DNA of 57,963 bases from Alkaliphilus serpentinus (GCF_009017255.1 NZ_WBZB01000044.1:1-57963), one strand, 5' to 3'. Counted from the stretch's first letter, positions 26,388 to 36,575 are shown. The notes: generated by a model from the letters alone, not told the origin. Numbers and translations: made by a program.

Positions 26388-27056
26388 ATGTGGACGAGAG
26401 TGGAATTAAAGGATAAAGCAAAGAATATCCTTAGAAAATCCTATTGGAAGGCATTTGGAGTAAGCTTAATACTAACCATACTGGGTGCAGGGGCAAGTGG
26501 TAATTTCTCCAATAGCAGAATAACCAATAGTGAAAATGCTGAAATATTGTTTAATCCTGCGTTTGTTATAATGATCCTTGGGTTTGTTCTTTTTGCTTTT
26601 CTAATTAGAATTTTTATAGGCTATAATGTGGAGGTTGGAGGGGCTAAATATTTCATTAAGTCTTCTAAAGAAGATTTTAATTTTGGTTATTTACTAGATA
26701 CCTTCAAAAGTGGTCATTACATCAATGTTGTTATTACAATGTTTTTAAGGGCATTATATACCTTCCTTTGGAGCTTGTTATTGATTATTCCAGGAATTAT
26801 CAAAAGCTATGCCTATTCTTTGGTACCCTATATATTATCTGAGAATCCAGATATGGAGCCATCGGAGGCAATAAGCCTCAGTTCTAGTATGACAGAGGGT
26901 CATAAGTTAGATATATTTATTTTAGATCTGTCCTTTATAGGTTGGTATATATTGGGAGGACTATTGTTTGGCATAGGTGTACTATTCGTTAATCCCTATG
27001 TAAATGCAACCAAAGCTGAACTATACTTGAAGCTTAAGGAGATTTATCAAGGCTAA
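26388..27056 (+). CDS. DUF975 family integral membrane protein
   Basis: A 222-residue membrane protein with the DUF975 opening (WTRVELKDKAKNILRKSYWKA) and about four to five hydrophobic helices. The region FNFGYLLDTFKSGHYINVV and the loop IIKSYAYSLVPYILSENPDM before EAISLSSSMTEGHK are family landmarks. Function is unknown. The ATG at 26388 lies after AGGGGTGG; a GTG at 26379 overlaps the site. A terminator follows. Confidence 0.88.
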   Translation: MWTRVELKDKAKNILRKSYWKAFGVSLILTILGAGASGNFSNSRITNSENAEILFNPAFVIMILGFVLFAFLIRIFIGYNVEVGGAKYFIKSSKEDFNFGYLLDTFKSGHYINVVITMFLRALYTFLWSLLLIIPGIIKSYAYSLVPYILSENPDMEPSEAISLSSSMTEGHKLDIFILDLSFIGWYILGGLLFGIGVLFVNPYVNATKAELYLKLKEIYQG

Positions 27057-27082
27057 AATTAATAGTTATTAAGTAACCTTAA

Positions 27083-27117
27083 GTGCATCTGGCATAATGC
27101 CCAGATGCGCTATTTTT
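27083..27117 (+). terminator. Intrinsic terminator after the DUF975 gene
   Basis: A 10-bp stem with one G-T pair, GTGCATCTGG (27083-27092) with CCAGATGCGC (27101-27110), followed by TATTTTT. Confidence 0.8.
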
Positions 27118-27190
27118 GATGGAGATTCATGTTAAAATTACCATGAATTTAAGTTAATTGTAGAATTAAAATGAAAAAGGGTGATCAAGC

Positions 27191-27661
27191 TTGTATCAAA
27201 TAACGGAAATAAAAGATCAAGAGGAAAAAAGAAGAATTTGCGAAGAAATTCTTAGGACTTTACCCAATTGGTTTGGGATTGAAGAAGCCATTATTGATTA
27301 TAGGAATAGTGTTATGGATATGCCTTTTATTGCTGTATTGGATAAAAACAAATTCATTGGTTTCATAGCAATAAAAATCCATAATCAGTATACAGCAGAG
27401 GTTTATGTTATGGGAATAACTGAAGATTATCATCGAAAAGGAATAGGTAAGTTGCTAATTAATGAATGTGAGAGCTATTGTATAGACAAAGGTTATGAAT
27501 TCCTTACTGTAAAGACTCTAGATGAATCTAGGGAGTGTGAAAGCTACTCTAAAACAAGACTTTTCTACCTTTCAATGGGCTTTAAACCCCTTGAAGTTTT
27601 CTCAAGTCTATGGGGGGAGGATAATCCTTGTTTGTTTATGGCTAAGGCCTTAAATAAGTAA
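27191..27661 (+). CDS. GNAT family N-acetyltransferase
   Basis: A 156-residue acetyltransferase. The core strand AEVYVMGITEDYHRKGIGKLL carries the acetyl-CoA loop (R-K-G-I-G), and KTRLFYLSMGFKPLEVF is the C-terminal motif. The predicted start is TTG at 27191 after AAGGGTGATC. The N-terminal text (ILRTLPNWFGIEEAIIDYRN) resembles a Firmicutes GNAT subgroup of unknown substrate. Confidence 0.88.
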   Translation: MYQITEIKDQEEKRRICEEILRTLPNWFGIEEAIIDYRNSVMDMPFIAVLDKNKFIGFIAIKIHNQYTAEVYVMGITEDYHRKGIGKLLINECESYCIDKGYEFLTVKTLDESRECESYSKTRLFYLSMGFKPLEVFSSLWGEDNPCLFMAKALNK

Positions 27662-27780
27662 GAAAGGTTACAAAGATTACAAAAGGAATCTAATGGAAAG
27701 TTGAGGGATAATAGGTACAATATGTTGTCAGGAAAAATATTATTTTGCGACAATTTTCGACAACATATACAATAAATTGA

Positions 27781-27789
27781 TGCTATAAT
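27781..27789 (+). promoter_or_regulatory. Extended -10 promoter for the riboswitch-chemoreceptor transcript
   Basis: TGCTATAAT is a perfect extended -10 element. No well-spaced -35 is present, as is common for this type. The start site would fall near 27796, 40 bases before the aptamer. Confidence 0.5.
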
Positions 27790-27835
27790 TACATTAAATT
27801 ACAAAAAAATTCATAAATACAAAGTATAAAGATAC

Positions 27836-27914
27836 TAGCAAACTTTTCAAAAGAAAGGGACGCAAAGCTATGGGTCTAAGGGACAGAAATCCTATGATTG
27901 CCAGGTTGCCTAAT
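27836..27914 (+). promoter_or_regulatory. c-di-GMP-I (GEMM-I) riboswitch upstream of a chemoreceptor gene
   Basis: The core matches the first riboswitch almost base for base: GGACGCAAAGCTATGGGTCT, then a P3 stem AAGGGACAGAAATCCT, then ATGATTGCCAGGTTGCC. The P2 loop is UCAAAAG rather than GAAA, so tetraloop-receptor docking is weaker than in the first copy. A terminator at 27927-27950 is the likely expression platform. Confidence 0.93.
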
Positions 27915-27926
27915 TATAACGATTAT

Positions 27927-27950
27927 AGAGGCGACCCATCGTCTCTTTTA
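27927..27950 (+). terminator. Expression-platform terminator of the second c-di-GMP riboswitch
   Basis: An 8-bp stem AGAGGCGA with TCGTCTCT (one G-T pair) around CCCA, followed by TTTTATT. Confidence 0.8.
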
Positions 27951-28078
27951 TTATGTTAAATTATAAAGAATTTACAACTGCCTAGAGGGGAGCTGAGGTA
28001 TATAATCAAGGAAGATTGATATTTAATAGATGATTATTTAACCAGTACAATTACTAGAAACTTAAGGAGTGTTTAATT

Positions 28079-30070
28079 TTGAAAAGACTGAAATTTAGAA
28101 TTGCTATAGCCTTTACCTTAATAAGTGTCCTTCTGTTTTTAACTACAGGTATTGCTGCATCGATTTTCTCTAAGGGATCTTTAGTTGAGGTTTCTGAAAT
28201 ACTAAGCAACGAAGTAGTACAATCTAACGCTGATACGATTTCAGAATATATTACTGCTCGTATAAGCGAGCTGAAGCATATAGCCCAATATGATAATTTA
28301 AAAACCATGGATATTGAGGGTTCAATGGACTACCTTATCCGTGTAGCAGAGGAAAGTGAATATGAATCCATAGCTATAGTAAGACCCAATGGTCAAGCTT
28401 GGACTACAACTGGGGCAACCTTAGACCTGTCCAAAAGTCCCTATATGAAGGAAATTTTTCAAAATGGTGCAAGCACCTTCGTTTCAGATCCTTTCCTTGC
28501 GAAATCATCAGGCAATATTATTATATCAGTAGCTCAGGTTATTGTTGATGATTCTGGAAAGAAGGTGGGTGTTTTATCAGCAGCATTAACATTAAGTAAA
28601 ATAACAGAAATCTCAGAGGGTATAAACATTGAAGAAAAAGGCTTTGGATGGATAGTAAACCAAAATGGTTTAATCATAGCCCACAAAGATCCTGAAGTGG
28701 CAATGATAGAGGATATTGTTGAATATGAGGAGGGGGTTTATAAAGAGGTAAAAGTCCATAAGAATGAACTCCTTGAAAGTCCCCATGGTGTGATAGAAAC
28801 CTTCGTAAAGGATGAAGAGGTTTATCTTTTTTACTCAACCATTGATCATACTTTAAACTGGAGGCTTGTAGTGGAAATCCCTCAGAGTGTTCTATTAAGC
28901 AGTATATCGAAATTATATAAAACTCTGGGTCTATTAATACTTATAGTCCTTCTGATAATGACAGCAGCAGCTTTCCTGATTTCTAATATTATAACAAAGC
29001 CTATTGCTGAGATAACAAAATATAGTGAAAAGGTTTCCAATTTAGATTTTACTGATGATATTCCTCAAAGCCTGATAAATCGGAAGGATGAAATTGGTGC
29101 CCTATCAATATCCTTTAACAATATTCTACTAAACCTTAGGGGCTTTATAAAAAATATTGCAGAAAATTCCCAGTATATAACAACCTCCTCTCATCAACTA
29201 ACGGAAATTAGCCATCAATCAACTAAGGCAGCAGAAGAGGTTGCTAAAACCATTGAAGAAATAGCAAAGGGAGCTAATGACCAAGCTAAAGATACTGAAA
29301 AAGGAGCTCTAAATATAGATGAGCTTGGAAGACTTATTGAAAAAGATCAAAACTATATGGAAATGTTAAATTCTTCAGTAGAGGAAGTCTTTAAGCTTAA
29401 AGAAGACGGTTTAGAAATCGTTAAGGTGTTAGTAGAAAAAACAATGGAGAGTAATAATGCTGCCAAAGAGGTTCATGATATCATAGAAAACACCAATAAA
29501 AGCGCAGAAAGAATAGAAAACGCAAGTGAGATGATAAAAAACATTGCTTCTCAAACCAATCTTCTAGCCCTAAATGCAGCTATAGAGGCTGCCAGAGCAG
29601 GGGAGGCAGGAAAGGGCTTTGCAGTAGTTGCAGAGGAAATTCGAAAGCTAGCAGAGCAGTCTAATGATTTTACTGAAGAAATCGCTAAGATTATTAAAGA
29701 ATTAAGTAGTAAAACCCTAGAGGCTGTTCACACCATGAAGGAGGTTGGAAACATAGTAATCTCTCAAACGGAAAGTGTTGAAAATACGAATAAGAAATTC
29801 GAAGGAATATCCAGCGCCATAGAAAATATCACAAAAGTGATCCATGAACTTAATCACTCCGGTAGAGAAATGGATAACAAAAAAGATGAAATTATAAACA
29901 TTATTCAAAACCTATCAGCTATTTCTGAAGAAAATGCTGCTGGTACACAGCAGGCTTCTGCTTCCGTTGAAGAGCAGACAGCATCCATGGAGGAAATTGC
30001 TAATGCCAGCGATTCCTTGGCACGATTAGCAGAAGAAATGCAAACCAGCATAGCAAAATTTAAATTCTAG
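28079..30070 (+). CDS. Methyl-accepting chemotaxis protein
   Basis: A 663-residue chemoreceptor. Transmembrane helix 1 is at about residues 8-30, an extracellular dCache domain at 35-275 ([36 protein letters not shown]), helix 2 at about 280-303, HAMP to about 355, then the cytoplasmic signalling domain with the hairpin tip ([20 protein letters not shown]). The start is TTG after AAGGAG. It lies 165 bases after the c-di-GMP riboswitch, so its level should follow c-di-GMP. Ligand unknown. Confidence 0.96.
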   Translation: MKRLKFRIAIAFTLISVLLFLTTGIAASIFSKGSLVEVSEILSNEVVQSNADTISEYITARISELKHIAQYDNLKTMDIEGSMDYLIRVAEESEYESIAIVRPNGQAWTTTGATLDLSKSPYMKEIFQNGASTFVSDPFLAKSSGNIIISVAQVIVDDSGKKVGVLSAALTLSKITEISEGINIEEKGFGWIVNQNGLIIAHKDPEVAMIEDIVEYEEGVYKEVKVHKNELLESPHGVIETFVKDEEVYLFYSTIDHTLNWRLVVEIPQSVLLSSISKLYKTLGLLILIVLLIMTAAAFLISNIITKPIAEITKYSEKVSNLDFTDDIPQSLINRKDEIGALSISFNNILLNLRGFIKNIAENSQYITTSSHQLTEISHQSTKAAEEVAKTIEEIAKGANDQAKDTEKGALNIDELGRLIEKDQNYMEMLNSSVEEVFKLKEDGLEIVKVLVEKTMESNNAAKEVHDIIENTNKSAERIENASEMIKNIASQTNLLALNAAIEAARAGEAGKGFAVVAEEIRKLAEQSNDFTEEIAKIIKELSSKTLEAVHTMKEVGNIVISQTESVENTNKKFEGISSAIENITKVIHELNHSGREMDNKKDEIINIIQNLSAISEENAAGTQQASASVEEQTASMEEIANASDSLARLAEEMQTSIAKFKF

Positions 30071-30082
30071 ATAATATTAAGA

Positions 30083-30116
30083 ACAGGTAGCAACGAAGAT
30101 TGCTACTTGTTTTTTA
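30083..30116 (+). terminator. Intrinsic terminator after the chemoreceptor gene
   Basis: An 11-bp stem with one G-T pair, ACAGGTAGCAA with TTGCTACTTGT, followed by six Ts. Confidence 0.85.
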
Positions 30117-30320
30117 TTATGTAATTATCTAGAAGGATTTAAGAAAATTTATTACAATAATGTGAAAGAGTTTTTGAAGGATATTAAATAGAGATATAGA
30201 AAATTATCATCTATAATGCATAAGGATATTTCAGGTGCATCTATAGTTAAAGTGTTTTAGCCTTCTGCTTTTATTCATATCAAATATTAGAAGAAGGGTT
30301 ATGGGAAAAGGAGGAATATT

Positions 30321-30755
30321 GTGGATACAATTAAAAGCATATCATTGATTTTGGCTATTTTGGGACTGATTTATTTATCTGTAAATATAATTTTACGGAA
30401 GAAAGCTATAGGTGTAATGAATAAAATTGGTAAAGAAAACATCTTGCTAATCTCTGAAAATGCTAATTTCTTTGGACAAGAATCAGTATCTATGCAAATA
30501 AGGGGAAATGGCACTCTTGTATTACTAAAGGATAAGTTATACTTTGAGCTTCTTTTACCAAAGAAAGTTATTGAAATCCCTATAGAGAGGATCGAAGGGA
30601 TTGATGAAACTAGAAGTCATTTAGGTAAATCAGTAGGGAGTAAATTAGTGAAGATTACTTATAGAAATGATAAAAATTCATTGGATTCATGTGCCTGGTT
30701 AGTGAGAAACCGAAAAGATTGGATGGATAAAATTAAAGAGCTTATTGATAACTAA
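30321..30755 (+). CDS. Small membrane-anchored protein of unknown function
   Basis: A 144-residue protein with one N-terminal helix (residues 5-23) and a soluble domain. The soluble part is beta-rich then helical: GNGTLVLLKDKLYFELLLPKK, VIEIPIERIEGIDETRSH, then a C-terminal helix WLVRNRKDWMDKIKELIDN. This layout resembles PH-like (bPH) domains, but I cannot assign it firmly. The start is GTG at 30321 after AAAGGAGG. Confidence 0.65.
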   Translation: MDTIKSISLILAILGLIYLSVNIILRKKAIGVMNKIGKENILLISENANFFGQESVSMQIRGNGTLVLLKDKLYFELLLPKKVIEIPIERIEGIDETRSHLGKSVGSKLVKITYRNDKNSLDSCAWLVRNRKDWMDKIKELIDN

Positions 30756-30802
30756 AGAAAAAAATGGTATAATATTAATAGTGACACAATAAGTGTCTCC
30801 CC

Positions 30803-30838
30803 AAAGATATATCTTCTGATATATCTTTTTATTTTTTT
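30803..30838 (+). terminator. Intrinsic terminator
   Basis: AAAGATATATC pairs with GATATATCTTT around TTCT, followed by TTATTTTTTT. Confidence 0.8.
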
Positions 30839-30842
30839 GAGG

Positions 30843-30877
30843 AAAAAGCCGCCATTTATCCCATGGTAGGCTTTTTT
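30843..30877 (+). terminator. Second hairpin with T-run just ahead of a methyltransferase gene
   Basis: AAAAAGCC (30843-30850) pairs with GGCTTTTT (30869-30876). It lies 23 bases before the next start codon, so it could be the second half of a tandem terminator or an attenuator for that gene. Confidence 0.5.
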
Positions 30878-30899
30878 CTATTTTGAAAGGAGAGGTTTT

Positions 30900-31733
30900 A
30901 TGAGTAGCGAAATTTTGAAAAGAAATGAGAGGTTAGAGGGGGTTTTCAACAGAGTAGCAGCAAGTTTTGATACTATAGGTCCCAATTATTTTTCGTATTT
31001 TGGAGAAAAACTGGTTGATTACTCAGAAATTAGGGAAGGATCAACTTTACTAGATGTAGCATTTGGTAGAGGAGCATCACTATTTCCAGCTGCTAAATGT
31101 GTATTAGAAAAGGGGCAAGTTGTGGGAATTGATTTTTCTAAAGAAATGGTAAAGGAGACAGCAGCACTTATTGGTAAACTGGGTATAAGCAATATTGAAG
31201 TTCTACAAATGGATGCGGAAAAGTTAGATTTTCCTAACAATCAATTTGATTACGTAATAAGTGGATTATCTACATCCTTCTTTTCTAATCCACTAATGGC
31301 ATTAGAGGAGATGTATAGAGTATTAAAGGATGGAGGCAGGTTTGGTATAAGCACATGGAAAAAGAGAGATAAGAGAGGGGCGTTAGACAGAGCATATACC
31401 AAAGTATTTCCTCAAAAACAGGAGGATGCCTTAAGGAAAATACCAACAAGACCTGATTTTGGCTCAATTGATGGAGTTGAAAAAATATTACAAAATATAG
31501 GATTAAAAAATATAGAAATTATCGTAGAAGAGAAGAGATTTTATTATAAGGATGAAGAAGAGTGGTGGCAGGAGCAATGGACAAATGCAACCCGTGGCTT
31601 ATTTGAACATGTTGAAGGTATGGGTGCCCTAGATGAATTTAAAAATGCAGCATTTATAGAGCTTATGGAAAATAAAGATGTTAATGGAATACGTTTTGAT
31701 GCAGAGGTGATTTTTGGTTTTGGTGAAAAATAG
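30900..31733 (+). CDS. Class I SAM-dependent methyltransferase
   Basis: A 277-residue methyltransferase with a UbiE/COQ5-like layout. Motif I is TLLDVAFGRGASLFPAA, where the usual GxGxG is degenerate (FGRGA); the acidic end of strand 2 is VVGIDFSKEM, motif post-II is VLQMDAEKLDFPNNQFDYVI, and the strand-4 region DGGRFGISTWKK follows. Substrate unknown. The ATG follows GGAGAGG. Convergent with the next methyltransferase. Confidence 0.85.
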   Translation: MSSEILKRNERLEGVFNRVAASFDTIGPNYFSYFGEKLVDYSEIREGSTLLDVAFGRGASLFPAAKCVLEKGQVVGIDFSKEMVKETAALIGKLGISNIEVLQMDAEKLDFPNNQFDYVISGLSTSFFSNPLMALEEMYRVLKDGGRFGISTWKKRDKRGALDRAYTKVFPQKQEDALRKIPTRPDFGSIDGVEKILQNIGLKNIEIIVEEKRFYYKDEEEWWQEQWTNATRGLFEHVEGMGALDEFKNAAFIELMENKDVNGIRFDAEVIFGFGEK

Positions 31734-31749
31734 AGGGATAAGGAATAAA

Positions 31750-31769
31750 GGGAAGTCAAATGACTTCCC
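31750..31769. terminator. Bidirectional hairpin between convergent methyltransferase genes
   Basis: Perfect arms GGGAAGTCA and TGACTTCCC. T-rich DNA lies on the right; it probably stops both transcripts. Confidence 0.55.
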
Positions 31770-31797
31770 ATAGATTTATTTATTATACTCCTTTATT

Positions 31798-32409
31798 TTA
31801 AACTTTTTTACATACAACAACCATTAAGTAATATTTAAAATCTTTCTTGGGGATTTCAATGATTTCATCTATCTGATGATACATTACAACATTCCTAAAG
31901 GGCTTTAATACTTCTAAAAATTCTTCTTCGGTATATTGATAGACATGATAGGGACATGAGCAGGGCTGACCTTTACCCCTTCCAAAGGGGGTTGATATAA
32001 TTAGAGTACCATCGGGTTTAAGCAAATCATATAGGTTTTGAATAAACCTTTTATCCCCTTCAAAGTGTTCAATAGTTTCAAAGCTCAGGATTGTATCAAA
32101 GGTACCATACTTATTTTTAAGCTTTGGATTTAAAGCATTATCAACATAATACACAGTCTTATGGAAATTATAATGATCCATTGCATATTTTATTGAATCA
32201 GCACACAAATCAATTCCTACGAGTTCATCAATATTAGGATTATTCTTTAAAAGGATTTCACTACCATATCCGACACCGCAGGCAATATCTAAAACCCTTC
32301 CTTTACAGTACTTCTTAGAAAACTCATATCTTGCTATATGCTCTAGTAACATTCCGTTTTTAGGGCTCATAACCTTTGGAATAACCCTTTCGCCAGTTAA
32401 CTTCATCAT
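31798..32409 (-). CDS. Class I SAM-dependent methyltransferase
   Basis: A 203-residue methyltransferase. Motif I is intact (VLDIACGVGYGSEILL), followed by LVGIDLCADSIKYA, then FDTILSFETIEHFEGDKRFI and KPDGTLIISTPFG. The opening MKLTGERVIPKV is seen in a group of methyltransferases encoded with sugar or glycan genes, but no such genes are here. A Cys-rich HPFGRGKGQPCSCPYH-like segment near residue 140 is unusual. Substrate unknown. Confidence 0.87.
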   Translation of the reverse strand: MMKLTGERVIPKVMSPKNGMLLEHIARYEFSKKYCKGRVLDIACGVGYGSEILLKNNPNIDELVGIDLCADSIKYAMDHYNFHKTVYYVDNALNPKLKNKYGTFDTILSFETIEHFEGDKRFIQNLYDLLKPDGTLIISTPFGRGKGQPCSCPYHVYQYTEEEFLEVLKPFRNVVMYHQIDEIIEIPKKDFKYYLMVVVCKKV

Positions 32410-32544
32410 GTCTACATCCTTTTTATATTTTGTTTTATAGCTATTTAATATATATTAGTATTATAACAAATTATAATAGATATGTAGAGAACTGAACTTA
32501 TACATTAACTTTAAGGGGAGGACTCGAAGTGAAGGGAGATAAAT

Positions 32545-34863
32545 ATGTCTTTAAAGAATCATCCAGACTATGAAATAGAAGTGAACCGATTGGAATACAC
32601 AAAGGAATATATAGATAAGACCCTTGACGCAACAGAAGAGTACCGTAAGCTTTATAAAGAAAATATTAAGGAGGCCATGTTGAATCTTGATTATTTAGAT
32701 AGCTCCCAAAGCTATATAAGCATATTAATAAATACGAAGTTCATGGAAATGGCTGATCGAAATTATGAAAGCTTATCTCGATCTAGAAACAAGCCCTATT
32801 TTGCCCGCATTGACTTTAGGCAAAAGGGTGAAGAAACCATCGATAAAATCTACCTTGGTAAAACCTCCTTGTTTAGAGCAGAGGATAGTATTCCCCTAAT
32901 AGTTGACTGGCGATCACCTATAGCCAATGTCTACTATGAGGGGAGGCTTGGTGAAACCTCTTATGAGGTGGAGGGAAATACTCAAGAGGGAGAGCTGCTT
33001 TTAAAAAGGCAATATTCTATAGAAGAGGGTGAGCTACAAAGCATTTTAGATATAGATTTAACCACTAATGACGCTTTTCTGCAGGCATCCTTAGAGGCCA
33101 ATGCAGAGGATAAGCTGAAGGATATTGCCTCCACCATTCAAGCTGAGCAAAATAGAGTTATTCGGGCTGATATGGCTAAACCCCTAATCGTTCAAGGGGT
33201 GGCAGGCAGTGGAAAAACCACCATTGCCCTTCATCGAATAGCCTACTTCATTTACACCTATGAGAAAACCTTCCATCCAGAGAACTTCATGATCATAGCA
33301 CCCAATCGATTGTTTTTGAATTATATTTCAGAGGTGCTTCCAGAATTAGGGGTCGAGAGGGTTAAGCAAACCACCTATGTAGACTTTATGACAGAGCTGG
33401 TTGGTACAGACTATAAAATTCATGGGGAATCAAACAAGCTAATTTTACTCATGAATCAAAAGGTTGCTAATAAAGCTTCAGATCACTTAAGTTTATTAAA
33501 GTGGGCTACGGCCTTTAAGGGGTCATTGGAGTTCAAAAACATAATCGATAGCTTTGTCGAAATTATTGAGGATCAATTTACCCCTTCTATAGATTTTACC
33601 TTTGATGGAATTGTTTTGATGAAGGCAGAAGAAGTAAAGAAAATGTTCATTGAAGAACTAACTTATCTTCCACTATATAAGCGAATACCCGAAATCAAAA
33701 AGACCTTAAGAAATAGGCTAAAGCTCATAAAAAAGGAAGTATTGAGAAAAACAGAAGAAGGATATGACCGAGAAATACAACGATTAAGGGACACCTTAGA
33801 AGTCAATGAAAATAGACGTAGAAAAATTGTTGAATTAATCGATAAGAGGGACAATAAATTGAAAAAGCTAACCAATACTTCAAAGGTTTTGGTTAAGAGC
33901 TATATTTCTAAATTTCCTAAAAAAGAGCTTTTTGATTATTACTCAGAGTTCATGAATAATATGGAGCTTTTTTTAAGGCATGAAGGGAAGGATTTATCAA
34001 GTAAACAGATCTCCTATCTGACCTCTAAAACCCTAGATTTATTAGCAAATAAAACCTTCCAACTGGAGGATTTAGCACCTTTGGTGTACTTGAGATATAG
34101 AATTTTTGGATTTGATAAAAAAATTGAAGTAAACAGTGTGGTAGTGGATGAGGCACAAGATTTCAGCCTTTTTCAGATATACACCTTAAAAGAAATCTTA
34201 AAGACCAACATGATTACATTGTTAGGGGACATTTCCCAAGGAATACATTCCTATAGAGGAATCCAAAGCTGGGAAGAGGTGCTAGATCAAGTATTTGATC
34301 GACAAAGAAGCAATTATATGACCCTTGTGCAAAGCTACCGTACAACAATAGAAGTGATGAATCTGGCCAATGAAGTTATCAAGAAACTAAATAACCCCAA
34401 TATTGTTCTAGCTAAACCCGTGATTAGGCATGGAGATAAGCCATTTGTAAAGGCCTTTACAGAGGAGACATCTCTAATGAAGGATATTGAGATGAAGGTG
34501 CTTGAAATGCAAGAGAGAAATTATAAGTCGATTGCAATTCTGTGTAAAACCAATGGAGACTGTAACAAAATCAAGAAATATCTAGATAAGCATAGTGAAA
34601 TAAGGGCCCTATTATTAGATGAAAAAATGATTAACTATAATGCTGGAGTAATGATTGTTCCTTCTCATCTAGCAAAGGGATTAGAATTTGATGCCGTTAT
34701 TATCGCTTGTATAAACGATGGATATGAAGAAAATGACTTGGATATTAAACTTCTATATGTTGCAATCACTCGAACCCTTCACAGGCTCTTTATTTGTTAT
34801 ATGAAAAATAAGCTTCCTATTCTGAGTAATATGGATGATGAGTTAATTACCCATATTCAATAA
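32545..34863 (+). CDS. helD: RNA polymerase recycling motor HelD
   Basis: A 772-residue superfamily 1 helicase-like protein. HelD binds RNA polymerase, pushes into the primary channel and removes stalled polymerase or nucleic acid, using ATP. The N-terminal segment is helical, followed by Walker A VQGVAGSGKTTIALHRIAYF near residue 220, a long coiled-coil-like insertion (about 370-450) that reaches the polymerase, Walker B VVDEAQDFS, and motif VI (YVAITRTLHRLFI). The start follows GAAGGGAG. The nearby bidirectional terminator at 35005 isolates it. Confidence 0.92.
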   Translation: MSLKNHPDYEIEVNRLEYTKEYIDKTLDATEEYRKLYKENIKEAMLNLDYLDSSQSYISILINTKFMEMADRNYESLSRSRNKPYFARIDFRQKGEETIDKIYLGKTSLFRAEDSIPLIVDWRSPIANVYYEGRLGETSYEVEGNTQEGELLLKRQYSIEEGELQSILDIDLTTNDAFLQASLEANAEDKLKDIASTIQAEQNRVIRADMAKPLIVQGVAGSGKTTIALHRIAYFIYTYEKTFHPENFMIIAPNRLFLNYISEVLPELGVERVKQTTYVDFMTELVGTDYKIHGESNKLILLMNQKVANKASDHLSLLKWATAFKGSLEFKNIIDSFVEIIEDQFTPSIDFTFDGIVLMKAEEVKKMFIEELTYLPLYKRIPEIKKTLRNRLKLIKKEVLRKTEEGYDREIQRLRDTLEVNENRRRKIVELIDKRDNKLKKLTNTSKVLVKSYISKFPKKELFDYYSEFMNNMELFLRHEGKDLSSKQISYLTSKTLDLLANKTFQLEDLAPLVYLRYRIFGFDKKIEVNSVVVDEAQDFSLFQIYTLKEILKTNMITLLGDISQGIHSYRGIQSWEEVLDQVFDRQRSNYMTLVQSYRTTIEVMNLANEVIKKLNNPNIVLAKPVIRHGDKPFVKAFTEETSLMKDIEMKVLEMQERNYKSIAILCKTNGDCNKIKKYLDKHSEIRALLLDEKMINYNAGVMIVPSHLAKGLEFDAVIIACINDGYEENDLDIKLLYVAITRTLHRLFICYMKNKLPILSNMDDELITHIQ

Positions 34864-35004
34864 AATCCTTAGATAAATTCCTTTACTAGGACTGTATCTA
34901 ATAGCTTTTAATCATCCAGCAATCTAGATGACTTCGTCATCAATCTTATGTCCTGATGTAAAATAGGCCTTAGTTGAATCTATTGATTATTAAGGGTTAA
35001 ATAT

Positions 35005-35036
35005 AAAAAACTGTACTTCAATTAGTACAGTTTTTT
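35005..35036. terminator. Bidirectional terminator between helD and the CrtI-like gene
   Basis: A perfect 13-bp stem, AAAAAACTGTACT (35005-35017) with its complement at 35024-35036. Runs of six A and six T make it work on both strands. Confidence 0.9.
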
Positions 35037-35048
35037 ATAATAAAAAAA

Positions 35049-36575
35049 CTATGTTAGAGCCAATTTTCCTTTTTCATCTCCTGTAGGAACCGGTTTATCA
35101 TCTGCATTGAGAATGAGATCAGATGTAATTCGACCCGATTCAAAGATGGTAGGTAAGCCACTACCTGGATGAGTTCCTCCTCCAACTAAATAGCAGTTAT
35201 CGAATTCTTGGAATCTATTATGGGGTCTAAAGTATAGCATCTGTGTGATATTATGACCTAGGTTAAAGACCGCTCCCTTATAAACTGACATCTCTTTTTC
35301 CCAATCAAGGGGTGTAATCATCCGTTGAACTTCTATATGCTTTCGAATATCAGTAAGGCCCGCCTTCTCCTCTAGTATATCTAGTACTTTTTCCCTGAAA
35401 CCCTCTTTTTCCTTTTCCCAGTCTATAAGGCTGGTATTGTTAGGTACAGGAACAAGTACATATATTGTAGACTTGTTTTCAGGGGCCAAACTTTTATCGG
35501 TAATCACAGCATTCTGAATGTATATAGATGGATCTTGAGATAGAATTTTTTTATGGGAAATTTCCTCTACATTATTTTTATAGTCATCAGAGAAAATAAT
35601 ATTATGATGGGGAACATCGTATACCTTATCAACCCCTAGATATAGCATAAAAGTAGAGCATGAGAATTTGCTCTTCTCAATCTTTTTCCGGGTATACTTT
35701 TTCTTATATTGGTCCTTTACTAGAGTGTTCATTGCATGGGCAAAATCTGCATTGATAACCGTATAATCACTATAATGCTTTGAACCATTTTCTAAATACA
35801 CTCCAACAATACGATTATTCTCTATAATTAGTTCCTTCACTGGAGTATTTAGATGAATGGAGCCACCCTCTTCTCTAATGACCTTTGCCATAGCTTCAGA
35901 AATCTCTCCAAAGCCTCCCATAACGTGATGAATTCCTCCGGCATGCTCAATGTAGGAGATGATGCTATAACCTCCAGGGCAATCCCATGGTGACATGCCC
36001 AGATATTTTGCTTGAAAGGTGAAGGCCATTTTAAGGTCATCCTCTTTATAATATTGTCCCAATACATCAAACAGACTTTTATGGGCTCCTAGATGGGGAA
36101 GGGCTCTTAAAAACTCCTTTTTAAGAAAATCCCTAGGAGATAGATAAGTTTGTTTTAAGCAATCAAAAAGCAAATCGAACTTCTTCTGTTCTTTATTCAT
36201 GAATCGACGATAACCATCAACATTACCAGGAAATAACCGCTCTAATTCTTTTTCCATCTCTACCGAGTCACTAGAGGGGTAAAATTCTTTGCCATTTCCG
36301 TATACAATACGATATAGTGGATTGATGGCTTCAATAGTTAAGTAATCATGGATATTTCTACCGCTGCGAGAGAATACATCCTCAAGGACATTCTTCATCA
36401 TTAAGAAGGTGGGACCTAAGTCAAATTTATAACCATCTACTGTAAAAGTAGAAGTTCGCCCCCCGATAAAAGGTTGTTTCTCAAATATATTCACTTGGTA
36501 TCCTTCACTTGCCAACAGCATTGCTGTAGTAAGTCCACCAGGACCTGCTCCAATAATAGTAACCTTCTTTTTCAT
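35049..36575 (-). CDS. Phytoene desaturase-like FAD-dependent oxidoreductase (CrtI/CrtN family)
   Basis: A 508-residue oxidoreductase. The N-terminal FAD fingerprint is TIIGAGPGGLTTAMLLASEG, ending in the acidic VNIFEKQPFIGGRTSTF. The C-terminal family motif is YLVGGGTHPGSGLPTIFESG. Family members desaturate phytoene or diapophytoene, or modify other polyprenoids. No phytoene or diapophytoene synthase gene is in the window, so the substrate must come from elsewhere or may not be a carotenoid. The ATG follows GGGGAGG. It is divergent from the XRE-B12 regulator across 218 bases, which suggests control by that protein. Confidence 0.9.
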   Translation of the reverse strand: MKKKVTIIGAGPGGLTTAMLLASEGYQVNIFEKQPFIGGRTSTFTVDGYKFDLGPTFLMMKNVLEDVFSRSGRNIHDYLTIEAINPLYRIVYGNGKEFYPSSDSVEMEKELERLFPGNVDGYRRFMNKEQKKFDLLFDCLKQTYLSPRDFLKKEFLRALPHLGAHKSLFDVLGQYYKEDDLKMAFTFQAKYLGMSPWDCPGGYSIISYIEHAGGIHHVMGGFGEISEAMAKVIREEGGSIHLNTPVKELIIENNRIVGVYLENGSKHYSDYTVINADFAHAMNTLVKDQYKKKYTRKKIEKSKFSCSTFMLYLGVDKVYDVPHHNIIFSDDYKNNVEEISHKKILSQDPSIYIQNAVITDKSLAPENKSTIYVLVPVPNNTSLIDWEKEKEGFREKVLDILEEKAGLTDIRKHIEVQRMITPLDWEKEMSVYKGAVFNLGHNITQMLYFRPHNRFQEFDNCYLVGGGTHPGSGLPTIFESGRITSDLILNADDKPVPTGDEKGKLALT

